Below are positions 5,508 through 6,036 of a DNA stretch of 6,036 bases, piece by piece (within the stretch, counting starts at the first letter, position 1; the number at the start of each line of letters is the position of its first letter). The notes beneath the pieces were generated by a model that did not search any database, was not told the DNA's origin, and saw only the letters and a list, made by a program, of their open reading frames with translations. Where the stretch lies: NCBI GenBank assembly GCA_937872275.1, contig CALMSE010000152.1, forward strand, positions 1 through 6,036. The letters run 5' to 3'. This DNA is from an uncultured Leucobacter sp. GTDB taxonomy: Bacteria > Actinomycetota > Actinomycetes > Actinomycetales > Microbacteriaceae. The position numbers and the translations under genes are program-made.

Positions 5508-6036
5508 TACTCCGCGACGACCTCGCCGAAACGGGCCGGCAGCGTGCCGCGCCAGGCGGCCCCGAGCTCGGCGAGCGGCAGAGTGAAGCGATCCTGCATC
5601 TCGAGCGCCGCCTCGGCTCCCGTGCCGGTCGTCACGCCGATGCGCAGTACCGGGTACCCGCGCCCTTCGCACAGCCCGCGGAACTTGACCTCCTCCTCGT
5701 GCGGCACGGCGACGAGCGCGCGCGCCTGCGATTCCGAGAACAGCGCCGCGGTGGCGTCGACGCCGTCGCGCGACATGATCTCGTCGATCCACACCCGAGC
5801 GCCGACGCCGAAACGCAGCGCGCCGTCGGTCAGCGACTGAGCGAGGCCGCCCTCCGAGAGGTCGATCGCGCCCGAGAGCAGGCCGCCCTGCGCTGCGGCG
5901 TGCAGCAGCGCGGCGAGCGATCGCTCGTCTTCGAGCACCACCCGCGGCGGCAGGCCGCCGAGATGCGAGTGCACGGCCTCGGCCCAGGCCGAGCCGTCGA
6001 GCTCGTCGCGGGTCGTGCCGAGCAGGTAGAGGTGCT
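5507..6036 (-). CDS. purL: Phosphoribosylformylglycinamidine synthase subunit PurL, C-terminal 175 residues (5' end outside window)
   Basis: The frame is open from the right edge to TAG (complement of 5507-5509). PurL converts FGAR, ATP and glutamine-derived ammonia to FGAM in purine synthesis. Seen, numbering from the first complete codon: HLYLLGTTRDELDGSAWA (1-18), GGLPP (26-30), D58-LSEGGLA (58-65), FGVGARVWID (75-84), LFSES (98-102) followed by R105, then PVLRIG and the ending TLPARFGEVVAE. These are the landmarks of the second AIR-synthase-related C-terminal domain of the PurL family. Only about a quarter of the protein is present; the start and N-terminal catalytic part lie to the right. 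Odd: residue 57 is Ile (codon at 5864-5866), where many family members have His in an AHD-S-[DE]-GGL motif. The gene converges on tmk, and PurS/PurQ partners, if this is the small PurL type, are not in view. Confidence 0.93.
   Translation of the reverse strand, partial: HLYLLGTTRDELDGSAWAEAVHSHLGGLPPRVVLEDERSLAALLHAAAQGGLLSGAIDLSEGGLAQSLTDGALRFGVGARVWIDEIMSRDGVDATAALFSESQARALVAVPHEEEVKFRGLCEGRGYPVLRIGVTTGTGAEAALEMQDRFTLPLAELGAAWRGTLPARFGEVVAE

Overview
The window is very GC-rich and densely coded, and it reads as ordinary actinobacterial chromosome. The gene content and protein style (DUF4244 pilin, TIGR03816-type TadE-like protein, TopA with a long lysine/alanine tail, PurL tail of the FGVGARV...RDGVDAT type) point to Microbacteriaceae. 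Leucobacter or a close relative is plausible, but the genus is inferred from remembered family features, not from a search.

Layout, left to right. (1) 1-1597, plus strand: the distal end of a Tad/Flp-type pilus or secretion operon. It holds the C-terminus of a TadC-like inner-membrane platform protein, a DUF4244 Flp-like pilin, a TadE-like minor pilin, and a small TadE-like protein of the 'helicase/secretion neighborhood' family. The last three are tightly coupled (23-base and 4-base overlaps). (2) 1598-1743: a short spacer with a candidate promoter and a clear ribosome binding site. (3) 1744-4554, plus: topA, a complete 936-residue DNA topoisomerase I. (4) 4555-4658: a spacer that can form several alternative GC-rich hairpins. 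(5) 4659-5291, plus: tmk, thymidylate kinase. (6) 5292-5506: a convergent spacer with an 86-nt, nearly perfectly self-complementary hairpin and a C-rich, G-poor tract on the minus strand. (7) 5507-6036, minus: the C-terminal 175 residues of purL, which runs off the right edge.

Functionally, the left third builds the filament and membrane base of an actinobacterial Tad-like pilus. The middle and right are housekeeping genes: topA relaxes negative supercoils, tmk makes dTDP for DNA synthesis, and purL makes FGAM for purines. tmk and purL converge, and the large palindrome sits where both transcripts should end.

I found no CRISPR array, tRNA or rRNA, insertion sequence, phage gene or undescribed defence-like system. 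The items most worth a second look are the 86-nt palindrome, the 93-residue leader on the DUF4244 pilin, the mutually exclusive hairpins between topA and tmk, and the gene order (no helicase between the Tad genes and topA, no holB after tmk).
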